From assembly GCA_002435755.1 (NCBI GenBank), contig DIYH01000046.1, forward strand, positions 1 to 64,000: a stretch of 64,000 nt of DNA. Reading direction: 5' to 3'. This document shows positions 1-8,844 of the stretch, piece by piece. The position numbers and the translations under genes were made by a program. The notes below the pieces were generated by a model, which was not told where the DNA came from, ran no database searches, and saw nothing but the letters and a program-made list of their open reading frames with translations. Numbering within the stretch: position 1 is the stretch's first letter; each line of letters opens with the position of its first letter. The DNA comes from Flammeovirgaceae bacterium UBA6059 (GTDB taxonomy: Bacteria > Bacteroidota > Bacteroidia > Cytophagales > Cyclobacteriaceae).

Positions 1-2312
1 GATTGAAAACTGATAGTCGCCCAAGCCACAAGTAGAGAAACAGTACATGCAAGGAGGAATATCCACCACTCCAGATCAATGCGGTACTCATAACCCTCAA
101 GCCACTCCATCATCACATACCAAGCCAGTGGTACTGAGATAAGTACAGCTGTGGCTACCAGTTTCGTAAAATCCTTAGTCAGCAAATAGACTATACTACC
201 AGAAGAGGCGCCCAGCGCTTTGCGAATGCCGATTTCCTTTGTACGCCTTTCTGCTGTGAATGTAGACAGGCCAAAAAGACCAAGACAGCTTATGGCGATA
301 GCAAATAGTGAAAAATAGCCGGAAAGTGATCCTACCTTTACTTCACTAGTGTACAATTCATTGTACTCGTCATCTAGAAAACGATAATCAAAAACATAGT
401 TAGGGTTAAACCTTGAAAAGACCTCTTCAATACGGGCCATTGTAGACTGGACATCTGACGTATTGACCTTGACCATGCATACACTCGCATGTTCTGGTTG
501 ATATCGTATGAGCATAGGTTCTACCTGAGATTTTACGGATTGGTATTGAAAATCCTTGACCACTCCTATGATTTGGGCATCTACACGACCCCAGTACTTT
601 ATCTTGGTGCCTACCGGTGAACTAAGTCCCATGACTTTAGCCGCTTGCTCATTGATCACCAGGTGGGTGCTATCATCGGCATAGTCCCTCGCAAAAAATC
701 TGCCATCCACTATATCAAGCCCCATCACAGACTGCAGGTCATTATCCGTAGCAACCATCTCGAAAAGAATCCTGCTTTCCGGGTTCTTTCCCGGCCATTC
801 CACTCCGAAGCTGTTGTTATTTCGTCCTAGAAAGGTATGTGATGAAGCACTTAACTCGACAACTTCAGGTAACTGACGCATCGCACTTGCAAAACTCTCA
901 TAGCTATCAATCAGATCACCCTCGATGCTGAAATAGAGGATGTTTTCCTGTTGATAGCCTAAGTTATGATGCTGAATGTATTGCAACTGCAAATAAATCA
1001 CCATTGTGGCTATGATGAGTCCAACACTAAGCGTGTATTGAAAAACAACCAGTCCCTTTCTGATAAAGGCCTCACCGCCTGCAAGCCTGACCCTACCCTT
1101 AAGGACTTTGCCTGGTTCAAATGATGATAGATACAGTGCAGGGTAACTACCGGCCAGGAGCCCGGTAATTGCAACAACAGAAATCATTATAAGCCAGTAT
1201 CTCCAATCTGTGAGGTCAAGAGAAATCTGCTTTTCTGTTATCTGGTTAAAATCTGGCAAAAGGACATAGACGAGGATCAATGCTACAACCAGCGAGATAA
1301 GCGATAACATCACAGACTCACCAATGAATTGACCTATAAGGAGTTTGCGATCAGCACCCAGGGTCTTACGAATACCTACTTCTTTTGCGCGTCGAGCTGA
1401 TCTGGCAGTACTTAGATTCATAAAGTTGATGCAAGCGATGATCAATATAAAACCAGCTATGACCAGAAATATCTTGACATAAGTAATACGGCCACCTGAC
1501 TGCACACCATTTTCGAAACGACCGAAGAGATAATTGTCAGCAAAGGGATGCAAGAACAATTCGACATTGGAATCTTCATTTCGCTCCAAAATGAAGTGCT
1601 TGATTTTCTGTTCCAGGTTAGCCTCTATAGTTCCTTCCGTGGTTTTGATATGGGTCCTTGGCCCGTTGTTGCCCCAATCGTTTACCCAATCATTGTCAGC
1701 TCTAAAGACATCCATTGAAATGAGATAATCAAACTGAAGTGATGAAAGTGTAGGAACATTGTGCAGGACTGCTGTGATTTGATATACCCTTTTATTGGTG
1801 GATAGATAATCTACCCGTTCGCCAACGACATCCGCTCTACCAAAAAGCTTAAGTGCCATTTCCTCTGTGACCACTATAAAGCTCGGTTCATCTAACGCTT
1901 TCTCAATGTCACCATGTAAAGCTGGAAAACTGAATATTCGTAGAAAGTCAGGATCCACAAACTTACCTTCAGCTTTTAACCTCTGATCTTCGAAGGTCAA
2001 CTGCCCTTCTACCAGCCAGGTCGAAGTAGCAGCAAGTGCTATTTCAGGTATTTCTTCCTTCAGTGCCGCTGATAACACGCCAGGAGTAGAGTGTGTAGTA
2101 AACTTACCATCCTCGTAGGTCTGGTTTTCCAGTACATTATAAATTAACTCTCGATCCTGATGAAACTGATCTATCGAGAATTCATCAATTACCCACAGAA
2201 GTATAATGATCGTGCTTGCAAGACCAGTAGATAAACCAAACAGGTTGATAAAAAAAGAAGACTTATTTCGGTAAAAGTTGCGTAAGGTGATGACGAGGTA
2301 GTTGTGCAGCAT
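1..2312 (-). CDS. MacB/FtsX-type ABC transporter permease (3' end outside window)
   Basis: An open frame starts with ATG at 2312 (MLHNYLVITLRNFYRNK) and stays open to the left edge, so about 770 codons are present and the last few are missing. The layout is that of large Bacteroidota ABC permeases: an N-terminal membrane anchor, a periplasmic MacB core domain, a first FtsX block near the middle (LIIACINFMNLSTARSARRAKE, then GIRKTLGAD), a second periplasmic region and a second FtsX block near the edge (GIRKALGAS, then a final membrane helix). The repeated G-I-R-K-x-L-G-A motif after each FtsX half is diagnostic. Such permeases couple a cytoplasmic ATPase to substrate export or envelope work at the inner membrane; the substrate cannot be read here. 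The ATPase gene is not in view. The alternative, a LolC/E-like protein, is less likely because of the length of about 795 residues and the two FtsX blocks. Confidence 0.88.
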   Translation of the reverse strand, partial: MLHNYLVITLRNFYRNKSSFFINLFGLSTGLASTIIILLWVIDEFSIDQFHQDRELIYNVLENQTYEDGKFTTHSTPGVLSAALKEEIPEIALAATSTWLVEGQLTFEDQRLKAEGKFVDPDFLRIFSFPALHGDIEKALDEPSFIVVTEEMALKLFGRADVVGERVDYLSTNKRVYQITAVLHNVPTLSSLQFDYLISMDVFRADNDWVNDWGNNGPRTHIKTTEGTIEANLEQKIKHFILERNEDSNVELFLHPFADNYLFGRFENGVQSGGRITYVKIFLVIAGFILIIACINFMNLSTARSARRAKEVGIRKTLGADRKLLIGQFIGESVMLSLISLVVALILVYVLLPDFNQITEKQISLDLTDWRYWLIMISVVAITGLLAGSYPALYLSSFEPGKVLKGRVRLAGGEAFIRKGLVVFQYTLSVGLIIATMVIYLQLQYIQHHNLGYQQENILYFSIEGDLIDSYESFASAMRQLPEVVELSASSHTFLGRNNNSFGVEWPGKNPESRILFEMVATDNDLQSVMGLDIVDGRFFARDYADDSTHLVINEQAAKVMGLSSPVGTKIKYWGRVDAQIIGVVKDFQYQSVKSQVEPMLIRYQPEHASVCMVKVNTSDVQSTMARIEEVFSRFNPNYVFDYRFLDDEYNELYTSEVKVGSLSGYFSLFAIAISCLGLFGLSTFTAERRTKEIGIRKALGASSGSIVYLLTKDFTKLVATAVLISVPLAWYVMMEWLEGYEYRIDLEWWIFLLACTVSLLVAWATISFQ

Positions 2313-2406
2313 AATGAATAGGTTTTTTGGGGTACCTCAAAAAATGAAAGTAGTTACAAAATAGACTTCAAAAAATGCGTCTGGTTGCACTATAACACCA
2401 GAATAA

Positions 2407-3681
2407 TTAGGCCGCCTGTTTACTCATTTGACTGGGCTGATTAAACTCTACTAATGAAAAGTATAGTGTAGCGACAAGGGATACCAACAGATAGGCAACA
2501 ACAGTGTAAGAAGCCCCGGCAAACAGTGCATCAATACCATACCAACCCTCGAACTTGAAGTATAGGAAAAGCCCCATGATGAACTTAACTGATTCTGCTA
2601 GAACTGCCAGTTTGTGTCCATCCATCAACGTAGTATAACTAAAGATGGAAACAAAAAGGAAGACGCTGAATAGGACAATGTCGGCAAAAGGGTAGGCTGC
2701 TATTTGGGTCAGTAGATAGAAAAGCAGAATGTTGTTAACCACAAGTTGAAACCAGGACCAACTTTGAAAGATACCCGAAGAGGGGGTATCATATTTTGGC
2801 CTGTTGTATACGTCATCAGTGCTGCTTATCGGGAACCTCTCCTTTACGTCTTCTGGACGCCATCCTGTAGGCATAAACCAAAGCCTGATCTTATCCCATA
2901 GGTGTTGGGTATGCCAGGCGTCTTTTATCAACATCCAAAGGTGCATAAAGTTGATGACAACTGGATTCCAGGTATTGGAAGGACGCTTGGTACCATACAC
3001 TGCAGGTACGTCGGGGAGTTCTTTTTGAAACGTGCCAAACCACTTGTCCCATACTATGAATATCTCAGAAAAATTCTTGTCGATGTACTCAGGGTTTATA
3101 GCATGGTGTACACGGTGATGCGATGGTGTGACGATGATGTGCTCAAGGAAGCCCATCTTGCCGACCAACCGGGTATGGTACCAGAACTGTGCAAACAAAT
3201 GCAAAGGCGCCACAATAGCTACAACATTTGCAGGTATGCCAATCAATGCCAATGGTATATATAGAAAGAAATAGATGCTCACAAACGCTGAAATAGACTG
3301 CCGGAGTGCACAAGATAGATTGAACTCCTCACTACTATGATGCACGATATGGCGATTCCAAAATACATTGACCATATGATTGAATCGATGTGACCAGTAA
3401 CCTGCAAAATCGAGACCTATGAAACAAAGCAAGTAGATAAGCCATGTACTTTGTATCTCAAAAAGCGCGATTTGATCTGCCATCCAACCATAGCTTATAA
3501 TGACAACCGAGAGTCCAAGTATGCTCTTCAGCGTGTTGGTCATGCCAGAGCTCAGGCTAGAGATGGTGTCCATCGGTCGGTTGACTTTGATCCCCATCTT
3601 TCTCCCAATAACAGACTCAATGATGATAAGTAATACAAAGCCTGGGATGGCATAACTCAATACCTGTGCATATGCTTCCAT
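2407..3681 (-). CDS. Sterol desaturase / fatty acid hydroxylase superfamily membrane protein
   Basis: A 424-residue integral membrane protein. The di-iron histidine boxes of the fatty acid hydroxylase superfamily are clear: HRFNH near residue 98, HHSSE near 114 and HHRVHH near 190. Hydrophobic helices flank them, and the C-terminal third (from about 310) adds four or five more helices. Members use di-iron and oxygen to hydroxylate or desaturate lipids. The long C-terminal membrane extension and the spacing resemble bacterial homologues of alkylglycerol monooxygenase, but the substrate is inferred, not shown. It is separated from the upstream-lying permease by about 95 bases and appears monocistronic. 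The start at 3681 gives a first hydrophobic helix directly after the initiator. Confidence 0.85.
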   Translation of the reverse strand: MEAYAQVLSYAIPGFVLLIIIESVIGRKMGIKVNRPMDTISSLSSGMTNTLKSILGLSVVIISYGWMADQIALFEIQSTWLIYLLCFIGLDFAGYWSHRFNHMVNVFWNRHIVHHSSEEFNLSCALRQSISAFVSIYFFLYIPLALIGIPANVVAIVAPLHLFAQFWYHTRLVGKMGFLEHIIVTPSHHRVHHAINPEYIDKNFSEIFIVWDKWFGTFQKELPDVPAVYGTKRPSNTWNPVVINFMHLWMLIKDAWHTQHLWDKIRLWFMPTGWRPEDVKERFPISSTDDVYNRPKYDTPSSGIFQSWSWFQLVVNNILLFYLLTQIAAYPFADIVLFSVFLFVSIFSYTTLMDGHKLAVLAESVKFIMGLFLYFKFEGWYGIDALFAGASYTVVAYLLVSLVATLYFSLVEFNQPSQMSKQAA

Positions 3682-3936
3682 CTTGTGAAATTACTAATTT
3701 TCGAGTAGACGGTCTTAGTTCAGTTTTACTCTGGGATTCAACCTGTTAACCCTTGCATATCAACCAAGGTTGGCTGAGATCTGTGATTATCTCAATAAAG
3801 GCGTCTCATCTCCTGTTGCATTTGGTCTTATCAGAATCAGCTATCTTTCTCCTGTAAAGAATGTCGTTTCGTTATCGACTATGCTACCTTATGATAAGCT
3901 TAAGTATCTAGAATCAACACCAAACATCATCTTGCT

Positions 3937-4635
3937 TTGACAAAAAAGAAACTAGTCGTCCTTACAGGTGCTGGGATCAGCGCAGAAAGTGGCCTTAAGA
4001 CTTTTCGTGATTCAGGAGGCCTTTGGGAAGGGTTTGATGTGATGGAAGTAGCCTCAATCGATGGATGGTACCGTGATCAAAACAAAGTGCTCGACTTCTA
4101 CAACATGCGTAGAAAACAAGCTTTGGATGCTCAGCCCAACTCCGGACACGTTGCGCTAGTTGAACTCGAAGTATCACTTGACGTGACTATCATCACGCAG
4201 AATGTCGATGACCTGCATGAGAAGGCCGGGTCTTCTAATGTCATCCACCTACATGGTGAGCTTTTCAAAAGTCGTTCTACCATAGATGATAAGCTGATTT
4301 ACGATATGTCTGGCTGGGAACTCAAGCCTGGTGATCTGTGTGAAAAAGGCTCACAACTCAGACCCCACATTGTTTGGTTTGGTGAAATGGTACCATTGAT
4401 GGAAACGGCAGCCATCCTTGTAAATCAGGCTGACATATTTATGGTAGTGGGCACATCACTGGCGGTCTATCCAGCGGCAAGCCTGATTGACTATGCCCTA
4501 CCGGAAATTGATAAGTACATAGTCGATCCCAACCTTCCAGCCATCCAAGAAGACCATTCAATCACGACGATAGCCAAACCGGCAAGCGTAGGTGTAGCGG
4601 ATGCTGCGAAATTGATAGCAAGTAAGTTGGCTTAA
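3937..4635 (+). CDS. cobB: SIR2-family NAD-dependent protein deacylase (sirtuin, CobB type)
   Basis: A 232-residue class III sirtuin, NAD-dependent and cytoplasmic. The NAD-binding motif GAGISAESGLKTFRD lies at residues 11-25, TQNVDDLHEKAG at 88-98, catalytic His106 in HLHGE, and the RPHIVWFGE signature at 142-150. The Tyr55-x-x-Arg58 pair (FYNMRR) is the acyl-pocket motif linked with removal of succinyl and malonyl groups as well as acetyl. The usual four zinc-binding cysteines are missing: only Cys135 lies between His106 and the RPH motif. The start is TTG; no in-frame ATG precedes the NAD motif, so TTG is needed to give a complete Rossmann strand. The stop overlaps by four bases the convergent gene on the other strand. 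Confidence 0.9.
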   Translation: MTKKKLVVLTGAGISAESGLKTFRDSGGLWEGFDVMEVASIDGWYRDQNKVLDFYNMRRKQALDAQPNSGHVALVELEVSLDVTIITQNVDDLHEKAGSSNVIHLHGELFKSRSTIDDKLIYDMSGWELKPGDLCEKGSQLRPHIVWFGEMVPLMETAAILVNQADIFMVVGTSLAVYPAASLIDYALPEIDKYIVDPNLPAIQEDHSITTIAKPASVGVADAAKLIASKLA

Positions 4636-5384
4636 AAGCCAATACCAAAACGCAAGGACATTCTTCTAAAGCTTCGTGAGACCTGAGTGATGCCAGCCCT
4701 ATCAATCCACCAGCCGCCCCAAAAGTTTTCCTGATACTCAATATTCTGCATGAGGTATCCGGCTGAAATCGTATAGAACGCTCTGCGCCTGTGAATTTTG
4801 ATACCAATACCCGGATTAAACCTAAACCCTCCGTTTATTTCTCTGAACCTATCTTCAAAAACGTAAGATCGACCTGATGCAAATGCCGTTCCAACGTTTA
4901 CGAAATGGTATGGTGTCACTTTTCTCCCTTCAAACCAATCTCCTCCAATACTCACATAAACAGGCACCATATTGAAGTCTTCCATAGCTTCAAGACCTAT
5001 GCCCAGCCCTACCTTCTTCATCTTACTCCATTGGTAACCCACAGTAGCCTGAATAGCTCCTTGGGGATAAAGCGTAGTTCCTGCCTCATTTTCAAAGTTG
5101 GCACCTAACTCGTACTGGTGCCAGAATCCGGCAGTCCTTTGTTGAAAGCCTTTTTTATTCCGTTTACCTATCCTGATGCCTTTAATAAGATTCATCGTAC
5201 CAGCCCGGCTTCTGACAGTGTCCCCCGTGCTGAGTATAAATATCATTGATTCACCTCGTTGGTAGCTATGCACCGTACCTCTTAAGGTCTCCCCCGATTT
5301 GAGATAAAGAAGGTCTACCCTATCCTGTGCAAGTACTGTAGAAGTTAACAGGAATGATAAAACAATAACACAATACTTTGTCAT
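4632..5384 (-). CDS. Predicted outer-membrane beta-barrel protein of unknown function
   Basis: 250 residues starting at ATG 5384, one base after the stop of the LVIVD lipoprotein gene, which argues for translational coupling. The N-terminus (MTKYCVIVLSFLLTSTVLAQ) is a signal peptide with an Ala-x-Ala-like cleavage region. The mature protein begins with a short beta-rich segment of the kind seen in envelope proteins (YLKSGETLRGTV), followed by alternating amphipathic strands with many Gly and aromatic residues, and ends in a terminal Phe (RFGIGF), as outer-membrane barrels usually do. No catalytic motif is visible. An upstream in-frame ATG at 5468 would add 28 residues that overlap the previous gene and bury the signal peptide, so it is rejected. 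Confidence 0.7.
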   Translation of the reverse strand: MTKYCVIVLSFLLTSTVLAQDRVDLLYLKSGETLRGTVHSYQRGESMIFILSTGDTVRSRAGTMNLIKGIRIGKRNKKGFQQRTAGFWHQYELGANFENEAGTTLYPQGAIQATVGYQWSKMKKVGLGIGLEAMEDFNMVPVYVSIGGDWFEGRKVTPYHFVNVGTAFASGRSYVFEDRFREINGGFRFNPGIGIKIHRRRAFYTISAGYLMQNIEYQENFWGGWWIDRAGITQVSRSFRRMSLRFGIGF

Positions 5385-5385
5385 G

Positions 5386-6717
5386 CTATAACGGCAATAT
5401 GGGTATGGCACTAAGTTGATTGATCTCACCCAATTCACAATCGTATGTGTACTGATAGAGTCCATCATTACCGATGAGCATTAATAAACCATCGAGTGGA
5501 ATGACATCATATGCATGAAAACCTTCAAAATGTCTTGTCAGATTTTGATCAATAGTCCTGATATCTTCTGCATCATACATTTTTAGACCGAACTCTCCTT
5601 CGCAGATGAATAGACAAGAACCATCAATACCAAGACCATGCGGATTGAGCATTGGATACACTTCAAGTAACTGTGGAGTGATCGGATTAGAAACGTCTAT
5701 AACTTCCAACTGGTTAGTAAAGCCATTACACTCAGTACCGCCTCTCAATGTGACATAGGCGATATCATCTTGTACAACGACAGGATCACAACTTGTAATA
5801 TGTTCATAGGTAGATAGCCATGAGGGAGTACTTGGATTAGAGACACTAAAAATATGCATGCCATTTTGTGCTCCTAAAAACAGCTTGTCCTCATAAGGAA
5901 AAATAGTCTCTACTCCCCATGCAATTTCCTCGGTGACACCTGCAACAGGATTATCGATCTCAGCGATATCGAATGTACGCAAAGTGCTCATGTCCACTGT
6001 GTAAAGATGATCACCTGCCACTGTAAACCGCGCCATTGATCCACCTACCCCGGCAGATGTAGGAGCAAAACTTGATAATACGTCTACTTGCGCACCCCTG
6101 AGCGCAGACACATTAGGTGCGCTAGCGTCCTCATCTCCCGACCATCCACTAAAACCACAGTCCGTCTCTACAAATTCTTCGACAAGTCTCTCTTCATACT
6201 CTACGAGTATACCAGCTGTCGCATCCACATAACCAAAGGTGTTATAGTAGTTTTCAAATACTCCCCCCACTCGATTTACCTCTGTGATGTTATTGATATC
6301 AGACACATCAAATACCAGTAAGTCTACGTAGCTATCAGCGTATAAGTATTGGCCTTTACCAGCCATATCATAGTTACCAGGAATATTAATAAAACCGAGT
6401 GTAGTGGGTCTGGCAGGGTCTTGATTATCAATTACGTGAATGCCTTTGCCCACTTCATTGATAAAAAGGTATTGGCCAAGCAAGTAGATCTTTCCCGGTA
6501 GGTTGATCTCTGCTGGTTCAGTAAAAGCCACCTGCGACCTCAACTCTTCTGTAGTCTCATAAACCGGAATATGATCCACGTAAGACCTAAACTCCTCGCA
6601 TTTGTCCTCACAACCAAAACCAATAAAGGCCAGCATGCAGATGATAAGCAATATCAGCACTGTCATGCGACCAAGCTCCTTTTTTTCGAGTTCTTCGGTA
6701 GATGTTTGAGATTTCAT
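5386..6717 (-). CDS. LVIVD-repeat lipoprotein
   Basis: 443 residues. A hydrophobic stretch ends in a lipobox-like FGC at about residue 35, so the protein is probably exported and lipidated. The remainder is built from repeats of the LVIVD type (for example GKGIHVIDNQDPARP, DLLVFDVSDINN, MHIFSVSNPSTP, NQLEVIDVSNPITP), which fold as beta-propeller blades. Such proteins are common on Bacteroidota cell surfaces and have no assigned chemistry. Initiation could be at ATG 6717 or at the internal ATG 6666, the latter giving a more ordinary lipoprotein signal. It is coupled to the barrel gene downstream by a one-base gap, suggesting that the two envelope proteins work together. Confidence 0.8.
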   Translation of the reverse strand: MKSQTSTEELEKKELGRMTVLILLIICMLAFIGFGCEDKCEEFRSYVDHIPVYETTEELRSQVAFTEPAEINLPGKIYLLGQYLFINEVGKGIHVIDNQDPARPTTLGFINIPGNYDMAGKGQYLYADSYVDLLVFDVSDINNITEVNRVGGVFENYYNTFGYVDATAGILVEYEERLVEEFVETDCGFSGWSGDEDASAPNVSALRGAQVDVLSSFAPTSAGVGGSMARFTVAGDHLYTVDMSTLRTFDIAEIDNPVAGVTEEIAWGVETIFPYEDKLFLGAQNGMHIFSVSNPSTPSWLSTYEHITSCDPVVVQDDIAYVTLRGGTECNGFTNQLEVIDVSNPITPQLLEVYPMLNPHGLGIDGSCLFICEGEFGLKMYDAEDIRTIDQNLTRHFEGFHAYDVIPLDGLLMLIGNDGLYQYTYDCELGEINQLSAIPILPL

Positions 6718-6773
6718 AGTACAACGTTTTTTAAACTAATCTATAGACCCCATGTATTGCATCACAGTTGGAA

Positions 6774-8255
6774 TCATTGAAACAAATATCTGAAGCCGAT
6801 CATGAGTCCAATGTTAGAAGGACGACTGGAAAAGCTATTGCCAGTCTTCGCAAAGTCAGTGAACGCTCTTCGATAACTCGGCTCAAGGCTAAGGAAATAA
6901 TTGTCCTGTATCTGATATCCTAGCTGAACACTGGTCAGGCCATTGAGATGAACCCTACGATAAGGTGAAGCTCCTCCCGGGTCTATTTCATAATTATCAA
7001 AAGCACTATTGGTGGAGGTCAACTCATTACCTAAATAAATATCACCTGACATCCCGGCATTCAGTAGAATATTAAATCTACTATCGAGGAGTAAGAATCC
7101 GGCTTTGAATGGCACAGAGAGCAGTTGGAAGTTATTATCAACTTCTACTGTCTCACTGGACACTAGCACCTCATCAGAGGAAAAAAGCGCCTCTCTATTC
7201 TGAAATGAAAGTGGCACTGTTCTTCCATCAGGATCACTAAACACGAGGTTGGTTTCTGCATTAACTCTATATCTACCATATCTCAGCCCACTTTGAATCA
7301 CCCACTTTTCTCCTACAGACTTACCAATATCGATACCTACGGCAATAGTTGGACCCGGTCTACTCTCCTCTTGCAAAGGAAGCCCAACCGTATTCCTATC
7401 CAAAGCAGGAGCAAAAGCATCCTCAGAAGCTAGTGCAGCTTCATCTGTACTACCTGTAGGTGCTCCATAGTTGGGATCAAAGTTTCCGGAACCAATATTA
7501 AGCCCCGCCCAAAGTCCACCTCTTTTATCTTCATTTTCTTGCTCTTCAGCATTAGCATAAACAGGCACTGCATAGATCTTTTGTGGTAGAAAGGCCAATG
7601 AGAGTATTGTCGGATTAGATATGCTCTTGAGAGGGAGACCCAATAGTTCAACGCTTTCAGTTAGCGACTCTGGATCTTCTGTCAGGACAATTACATTGTT
7701 TTGGGAGGGAGCAAAATATGATTGATCCTCAAGACTGACTGTAATACCATTAGGCGGAAGCTCTCCGAATGATTCTCTGTCTGATAATAATATCTGCCCG
7801 GCGTTGTTTTCTTTTTTGGAGTTTATTGAATTTCTGATATCCGGCGAATCTGCAACCACGGTCGGGTCGTTTTGATCCAAGGTTGCCGCTACTTGTTGAT
7901 ACTGATCATCCAGGGTACTTTGTGTATCATCTGCTGATTGGACAGGAGATTGGTCTGGGTTGGTTTGTTGTAAGTCTAATCGGTTTTGCGGAGTTTGGTT
8001 TGAAGACAATAGGTCATTCCTTGAAGCAGGATCCATCTGTCCAAAGTACAAAGCACCAAGTGTGAATGCCACAAACAATGATGCTACAGCTGCCCATTTA
8101 TAATAAACTAATCGCTTCTTATAAGTACCAACCTGATTGTTTGCCAGTTCACCACTAATGTTCTTCCAAACATGCTCCGCAGGCTCTACTTCAGCATTGG
8201 CGAAGCGTTCAGCCCATAGGGTTTCGAAATCCTTTTGCCGCTTAGACCCCTCCAT
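6774..8255 (-). CDS. Anti-sigma-like transmembrane protein with C-terminal beta-barrel domain
   Basis: 493 residues from ATG 8255. Residues 1-50 are soluble and charged, with a WERFANAEVEP/WKNISGEL-like helix pair typical of Bacteroidota proteins encoded beside ECF sigma factors. A single membrane helix follows at about 53-70 (WAAVASLFVAFTLGALYF), then a low-complexity Gln/Asp/Ser linker, then from about 250 a beta-rich region ending in RYLFQ that looks like an outer-membrane barrel. The gene overlaps the upstream sigma factor by 14 bases, so the two are co-translated. The inferred role is to hold the sigma factor at the inner membrane while sensing or shaping the envelope. A longer start at 8357 would run deep into the sigma gene and lacks support. 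Confidence 0.7.
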   Translation of the reverse strand: MEGSKRQKDFETLWAERFANAEVEPAEHVWKNISGELANNQVGTYKKRLVYYKWAAVASLFVAFTLGALYFGQMDPASRNDLLSSNQTPQNRLDLQQTNPDQSPVQSADDTQSTLDDQYQQVAATLDQNDPTVVADSPDIRNSINSKKENNAGQILLSDRESFGELPPNGITVSLEDQSYFAPSQNNVIVLTEDPESLTESVELLGLPLKSISNPTILSLAFLPQKIYAVPVYANAEEQENEDKRGGLWAGLNIGSGNFDPNYGAPTGSTDEAALASEDAFAPALDRNTVGLPLQEESRPGPTIAVGIDIGKSVGEKWVIQSGLRYGRYRVNAETNLVFSDPDGRTVPLSFQNREALFSSDEVLVSSETVEVDNNFQLLSVPFKAGFLLLDSRFNILLNAGMSGDIYLGNELTSTNSAFDNYEIDPGGASPYRRVHLNGLTSVQLGYQIQDNYFLSLEPSYRRAFTDFAKTGNSFSSRPSNIGLMIGFRYLFQ

Positions 8256-8793
8256 AGTTGACCCTTTCTTTTTGTTGCAATTTCTCTTGAAGTAGCTGTT
8301 TCGCTCTTGCGTACTGAGATTTAGAAGTGCCTTCGCTGATCTCCAGAATACTCGCAATCTCGTGATGCTTATATCCTTCGATAGCGTACAGGTTAAAGAT
8401 CACACGAGACCCGTCAGGCAATTCGCTTATCATCTCAAGTAATTCATGGTGACTGCAATTGCTTATTGTGTTTTCCGTACCGAACCACTCGGTTGTAGTC
8501 TCCACATCTACCATAGGATAGAGGTAAAGCTTGCTTCTCTGGTAATTAAGTGCAGTGTTGATCACGATCCTTTTAATCCAATAACCTAATGTCGACTGTC
8601 CTTTGAAGCTGTCCAGTTTGCTGAAGACTTTGACAAAAGCCTCTTGCAGGACATCCTCGGCTTCAGGCACAGACTTTGTATATCTCAAACAGATGGCATA
8701 CATCGCCTTGGAATAGCGCTGATATAATGCGTATTGCGCACTTCTGCTGCCCTTACGACAGCCCTCTATCAAATCCTCATCTGAACCGGTCAT
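8242..8793 (-). CDS. ECF-type RNA polymerase sigma factor
   Basis: 183 residues with the two domains of an ECF sigma-70 factor. Region 2 lies at about 20-85 (AMYAICLRYTKSVPEAEDVLQEAFVKVF, with the DVLQEAFVKVF core and a following WIKRIVINTALNYQR helix). Region 4 lies at about 120-170 (ELPDGSRVIFNLYAIEGYKHHEIASIL, then the helix-turn-helix SEGTSKSQYARAK). It should direct RNA polymerase to a limited envelope regulon. It overlaps the anti-sigma-like gene downstream, the usual arrangement for a sigma/regulator pair. It diverges from the T9SS plug gene, with only about 50 bases between the two starts. Confidence 0.92.
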   Translation of the reverse strand: MTGSDEDLIEGCRKGSRSAQYALYQRYSKAMYAICLRYTKSVPEAEDVLQEAFVKVFSKLDSFKGQSTLGYWIKRIVINTALNYQRSKLYLYPMVDVETTTEWFGTENTISNCSHHELLEMISELPDGSRVIFNLYAIEGYKHHEIASILEISEGTSKSQYARAKQLLQEKLQQKERVNYGGV

Positions 8794-8844
8794 CAGGTGT
8801 TAGGTTGGAAAAGCTACTGGGTTAAAGACACAACATGACTAAAT

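Noticed and set aside
2902..3264. A 120-codon plus-strand frame inside the fatty acid hydroxylase gene
   Set aside because: It overlaps the histidine boxes of the real gene on the other strand and shows no protein-like motif.
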